Shown piece after piece: positions 13,347 to 16,410 of a stretch of DNA of 16,410 bases. Both the position numbers and the translations under genes were made by a program. The notes under the pieces are model-generated. The model did no database searches. It saw nothing but the letters and a program-made list of their open reading frames with translations, and had not been told where the DNA came from. How positions within the stretch are numbered: the first letter of the stretch is position 1; each line of letters begins with the position of its first letter. Source of the DNA: Ruminococcus sp. UBA4383 (lineage in GTDB: Bacteria > Bacillota > Clostridia > Oscillospirales > Ruminococcaceae); NCBI GenBank assembly GCA_002389995.1, contig DGRR01000129.1:1-16410 (forward strand), in the 5' to 3' direction.

Positions 13347-13369
13347 ATTTCAGGTCTGATTCCTGAAAT
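13347..13369 (+). other. Leader hairpin just upstream of the glycosyltransferase RBS
   Basis: ATTTCAGG (13347-13354) pairs perfectly with CCTGAAAT (13362-13369) around TCTGATT. The 8-bp stem ends five bases before the GGAGG (13375-13379). It may protect the 5' end of the message or tune translation. It is not followed by a U-tract, so it is not a terminator. Confidence 0.5.
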
Positions 13370-13387
13370 TAAAAGGAGGATTTTTGA

Positions 13388-14368
13388 TTGAAACTCGTTT
13401 CAGTTGTAGTTCCGTGCTACAATGAGGAAGATGTTCTCCCCATGTTCTATGAGGAGATAACAAAGGTAACTGACGGTATGATGAAGGACAACCCCGAACT
13501 TACTTTTGAATTTCTCTTCATAAATGACGGTTCTAAGGATAAAACACTGGAAATATTCCATTCGCTTGCAGATAAGGACAAAAGAGTGAGATATATCTCT
13601 TTCTCAAGAAATTTCGGCAAGGAGTCAGGCATCTATGCAGGACTTAAAAACGCAAAGGGAGACTATATTGTCGTTATGGACGCTGACCTCCAGCATCCGC
13701 CCGCTTTTCTCCCTCAGATGTACCAATACGTTAAGGACGGCGAATATGACTGCGCTACCACAAGACGAACAAACCGTAAGGGAGAATCCAAAATCCGTTC
13801 ATGGTTCTCTATGAAATTCTATAAAATCATGAATATGATTTCTCAGACAGAAATCGTTGACGGCGCACAGGATTTCCGATTCATGACAAGACAGATGGTT
13901 GATGCCATTCTCGATATGTCGGAATATAACAGATTCTCAAAAGGTATTTTCAGCTGGGTAGGATTCAGAGTCAAATATATGCCCTATGAAAATGTTGAGC
14001 GTCCTGCGGGTACAACTTCATGGTCTTTCTGGGGACTGTTCAAATATTCCCTCGAAGGTATCATGGCATTTTCGACAGCTCCGCTTGCACTGGCTTCATT
14101 CCTCGGAATAATAAGCTGTATAGTCGCCTTTATACTCATAATATTCACTATATTGAAAGCCATTTTCGGTTTTGGTGATGCACCGTCAGGATATATGACT
14201 ATTCTCTGTGTCGTGTTCCTTTTCAGCGGATTACAGCTCCTGTGTACAGGCGTGCTTGGTCAGTACCTCGCTAAAACTTATCTCGAAACCAAACACCGCC
14301 CCATTTATATCGCAGGCGAAACAGATGAAACCTACCGTGCAAAAAAAGAAAAGAATGAAAATAATTAA
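13388..14368 (+). CDS. Membrane glycosyltransferase family 2 (GtrB/CsbB/dolichol-phosphate mannosyltransferase type)
   Basis: The 326-residue enzyme has an N-terminal GT-A domain (about 1-210) with VSVVVPCYNEE, NDGSKD (46-51), SRNFGKESGIYAGL and the DxD-type DADLQHP (98-104). Two membrane segments follow at about 231-258 and 267-292. This is the layout of enzymes that transfer a sugar from a nucleotide donor to undecaprenyl phosphate at the inner face of the membrane, for later decoration of teichoic acid or other glycans. The substrate sugar is unknown and no flippase (GtrA) lies adjacent. The start is TTG 13388, eight bases after GGAGG (13375-13379), and no ATG fits as well. It is the first gene of a tight plus-strand run. 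Confidence 0.9.
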   Translation: MKLVSVVVPCYNEEDVLPMFYEEITKVTDGMMKDNPELTFEFLFINDGSKDKTLEIFHSLADKDKRVRYISFSRNFGKESGIYAGLKNAKGDYIVVMDADLQHPPAFLPQMYQYVKDGEYDCATTRRTNRKGESKIRSWFSMKFYKIMNMISQTEIVDGAQDFRFMTRQMVDAILDMSEYNRFSKGIFSWVGFRVKYMPYENVERPAGTTSWSFWGLFKYSLEGIMAFSTAPLALASFLGIISCIVAFILIIFTILKAIFGFGDAPSGYMTILCVVFLFSGLQLLCTGVLGQYLAKTYLETKHRPIYIAGETDETYRAKKEKNENN

Positions 14369-14400
14369 TCCGCATACCCCCTTAAAGGAGGTCGGCTGAT

Positions 14401-15504
14401 TTGAACAAACATACAAAACTTGTCGTTTCTGTCCTGTTCGTAGTGATAATAATACTCGCTGCCGCCATTACAAGATTTTATCTCAATACACCACAGGATA
14501 ATATCAACAGAAAAAATCAGACGGAAATTGTCAAAAGACTTGATGTCGATTCCGCAGGCAACAGAATCTTTGAGGACAACAATAAAAATTATGGCATCGC
14601 TGACAGCAGCGACAGAATAATTGCCGCCCCCGAATGGCTTTCACTTGAATTTGCAGATTCAGGATTCTGCATAGCTTCACGCAGAATAGGCGGAAAAAAA
14701 TTGTGCGGCTGCATAGACTATGAGGGAAATATTACCGTACCTTTCATATATGAAAATATACGGAAAAAATACTGCGGTGATACAGTATTCTATGCCGCAG
14801 ATACTTCATCAGCAAATGAATGTGTAATATATAACGATTCATTCGTCCCTGCTTTCAGACATTCATGGACGGAATGCGATGTCAAGGGCGATGAAGTTAT
14901 CCTCAAAAGCAATCAGGGTGTGTATACTTTTTCAGCAGGAAACGGAGGCTTCCTCTTTAAAGGTGCTTCCGTAAGCGGAAATACAATGGGATTCGATTAT
15001 TCCCTCGATGTGTTCAGCAGAATAATCCTCTCAAAACTCAACGCCCCCATGCTCGAAAAAATATGCGGAGATATAGGCGAATACCTCGAATTTGCCTATA
15101 CGGGCAATGATGACATTCTTTCAGATATAACCAGCGGCAGCCGAAGCAGTTTCTTCCAGCTCTTTCAGGACGACCACAAGGTTTTGTCAAAAAAACTGCT
15201 CGGAATTTCCGATGTGTATATATATTCAAAAAAATCTGAAAACGATATCCCGCTCTATTCAGTATCACTCGAAGCAGATACCGAAATTACCTATACAGAC
15301 GAAACAGGTACTAAAAAAACTCTGAGGGACAAATATAAGGCTTCCGTCGATTTCAGCGGCAGCTCCGAAAGCAATCTCACCGCCATAGGCGGAAAATTCG
15401 CTCTCAGTGAACCAAATTACCCTAAGCCTGAACCACCCGAAGAAAATAATGAGGAAAAATCAGATTCCCACAACCATGACGAAAATGCCCGTGAGGAATC
15501 TTAA
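14401..15504 (+). CDS. Membrane-anchored WG-repeat-like protein
   Basis: The 367-residue protein begins with an uncleaved-looking signal anchor (about 7-25) behind a short basic N-terminus, so the bulk is probably outside the membrane. Residues 64-94 (YGIADSSDRIIAAPEWLSL...) and 101-120 (LCGCIDYEGNITVPFIYENI) have the strand-rich pattern of WG repeats, where G-x-I/A-D-x-x-G-x-I-x-x-P recurs. The middle and C-terminal parts are not recognised. The last 35 residues are an acidic, Pro- and Glu-rich tail with SHNHD. The function is unknown. The start is TTG 14401 with AAGGAGGT (14385-14392) eight bases upstream. It lies 32 bp after the glycosyltransferase and 23 bp before purE, suggesting one transcript. 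Confidence 0.65.
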   Translation: MNKHTKLVVSVLFVVIIILAAAITRFYLNTPQDNINRKNQTEIVKRLDVDSAGNRIFEDNNKNYGIADSSDRIIAAPEWLSLEFADSGFCIASRRIGGKKLCGCIDYEGNITVPFIYENIRKKYCGDTVFYAADTSSANECVIYNDSFVPAFRHSWTECDVKGDEVILKSNQGVYTFSAGNGGFLFKGASVSGNTMGFDYSLDVFSRIILSKLNAPMLEKICGDIGEYLEFAYTGNDDILSDITSGSRSSFFQLFQDDHKVLSKKLLGISDVYIYSKKSENDIPLYSVSLEADTEITYTDETGTKKTLRDKYKASVDFSGSSESNLTAIGGKFALSEPNYPKPEPPEENNEEKSDSHNHDENAREES

Positions 15505-15527
15505 TCAAAATATAAAGGAGTATTCTT

Positions 15528-16028
15528 ATGTCAAAAAAAGTTGCAGTCATTATGGGAAGCGACAGCGATTTCCCCGTAGTAAAATCAGCTCTCAAAGAAC
15601 TGAAAAAATATAATGTGGATTTTGAGTGCCGTGTAATGAGCGCACACCGTACCCCCGCTGAGGCTGCCGATTTTGCCGAAAATGCAAAAAATAACGGCTT
15701 CGGTGTCATAATCTGCGCTGCAGGTATGGCTGCCCACCTCGCAGGTGTAGTCGCAGGTCATACAACTCTCCCCGTTATCGGTATCCCTATGAAGTCAAAG
15801 GCTCTCGAAGGTATGGACGCTCTGCTCGCTACCGTCATGATGCCCCCAGGAGTACCCGTCGCAACAGTCGGTATCGACGGCGCAAAAAATGCCGCTGTAC
15901 TTGCTGTTCAGATTCTCGCTGTATCAGATGATGAACTCGCTCAGAAACTCGCTGACGAAAAACAGAAAATGGCTGACGGCGTAAAGGAAAAAGATGCAAA
16001 TTTACAGGCTGAAATCGCACAGCTTTAA
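15528..16028 (+). CDS. purE: N5-carboxyaminoimidazole ribonucleotide mutase PurE (class I)
   Basis: PurE moves the carboxyl group of N5-CAIR to give CAIR in purine synthesis. The 166-residue protein has the family hallmarks GSDSD (10-14), SAHRTP (38-43, with H40 catalytic) and AAGMAAHLAG (64-73). GMDALL and MPPGVPVATV lie in the core. Length fits class I enzymes, which form octamers. AAAGGAG lies upstream of ATG 15528. The purE gene has only 23 bp of upstream non-coding sequence, too little for a purine riboswitch, so its control comes from the upstream operon or from a promoter inside the WG-like gene. PurK, the usual partner making N5-CAIR, is not in the window. Confidence 0.96.
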   Translation: MSKKVAVIMGSDSDFPVVKSALKELKKYNVDFECRVMSAHRTPAEAADFAENAKNNGFGVIICAAGMAAHLAGVVAGHTTLPVIGIPMKSKALEGMDALLATVMMPPGVPVATVGIDGAKNAAVLAVQILAVSDDELAQKLADEKQKMADGVKEKDANLQAEIAQL

Positions 16029-16051
16029 TTAATTTCTTTCAAACCTACAAT

Positions 16052-16069
16052 TTCCGCAATGATGCGGAA
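16052..16069 (+). other. Hairpin between purE and purC
   Basis: TTCCGCA (16052-16058) and TGCGGAA (16063-16069) form a 7-bp stem with a 4-nt loop ATGA, in the 77-bp gap. No U-tract follows, so read-through into purC is expected. It may act as an mRNA stabiliser between the cistrons. Confidence 0.5.
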
Positions 16070-16105
16070 TTGCATATATTATTACATTCTCAGGAGGAAT
16101 AACAA

Positions 16106-16410
16106 ATGGAAAATATCGTTAAAAAGGAACAGCTCTATGAGGGCAAAGCCAAGAAAGTCTATGCTACAAATGACCCCGAACTCGTTATCGTTGACTATAA
16201 GGACGATGCTACCGCTTTCAACGGCGAAAAGAAAGGCACTATCAGCGGTAAGGGCGTTATCAATAACCGCATGACCAACTATATGTTCAAAATGCTCGAA
16301 AAAGAAGGCGTTCCTACTCACCTTGTAGAGGAAATAAGCGACCGTGAAACTATCGTTAAAAAGGTTTCTATCGTTCCCCTCGAAGTAATCATCAGAAATG
16401 TTGCAGCAGG
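16106..16410 (+). CDS. purC: SAICAR synthetase PurC, N-terminal part (runs off the window)
   Basis: PurC joins aspartate to CAIR with ATP to make SAICAR, the step after PurE. The 101 visible residues start MENIVKKEQLYEGKAKKVY, where LYEGKAKKVY is the nucleotide-binding start of the family. They continue with DDATAFNGEKKGTISGKGVINN, the second conserved stretch (split here over positions 34-53), and end with VPLEVIIRNVAAG, the conserved substrate-binding strand. About 130 residues lie beyond the edge. CAGGAGGA (16091-16098) precedes ATG 16106. The order purE-purC is the usual start of the clostridial purine operon. Confidence 0.95.
   Translation, partial: MENIVKKEQLYEGKAKKVYATNDPELVIVDYKDDATAFNGEKKGTISGKGVINNRMTNYMFKMLEKEGVPTHLVEEISDRETIVKKVSIVPLEVIIRNVAA

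Overview
The window looks like chromosomal DNA of a low-GC, spore-forming Firmicute, most likely a Ruminococcus-like gut clostridium (Oscillospiraceae). The basis is strong AGGAGG ribosome binding sites, three probable TTG starts, a spoIIID gene, a carbohydrate-active GH43 enzyme, and protein sequences that read like clostridial homologues. The lineage is an inference from family resemblance.

Layout. (1) 1-2200: the last 13 codons of rpsI with its terminator, then a short AT-rich accessory-looking segment holding a truncated CPCC-type zinc-ribbon ORF and an Mrr-family modification-dependent restriction enzyme, then spoIIID. A 490-bp gap follows, carrying a long imperfect hairpin that resembles a dispersed intergenic repeat. 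(2) 2201-4279: a two-gene operon of G3E/CobW-like GTPases. The first has an extreme His-rich metal-binding segment. The second joins a GTPase-like domain to a DUF1980/YcgQ-like C-terminal domain. The operon ends in a strong terminator shared with the convergent gene. (3) 4281-9369, minus strand: an orphan Wzz-like membrane protein, a cytoplasmic GH43 glycosidase, an ACT-domain protein and glmM, three of them with a recognisable sigma-A promoter. (4) 9662-13128, minus strand: an operon of a 736-residue, mostly disordered Pro/Gln/Glu-rich protein with an N-terminal HCCC zinc-finger-like module and several families of repeated short motifs, followed 3 bp later by a TPR protein. It has a strong promoter, a structured 109-nt leader and a strong terminator. 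(5) 13304-16410, plus strand: a divergently transcribed, closely spaced run of a membrane GT2 glycosyltransferase, a membrane-anchored WG-repeat-like protein, purE and the start of purC.

How the parts work together. The GTPase pair is probably a metal (zinc) allocation system. GlmM feeds UDP-GlcNAc and peptidoglycan synthesis. The GT2 and Wzz-like proteins point to envelope glycan work. PurE and PurC are consecutive steps of purine synthesis, here apparently downstream of envelope genes. The least understood and most interesting unit is the disordered scaffold plus TPR operon with its structured leader. No mobile element, CRISPR array, tRNA or rRNA was seen.
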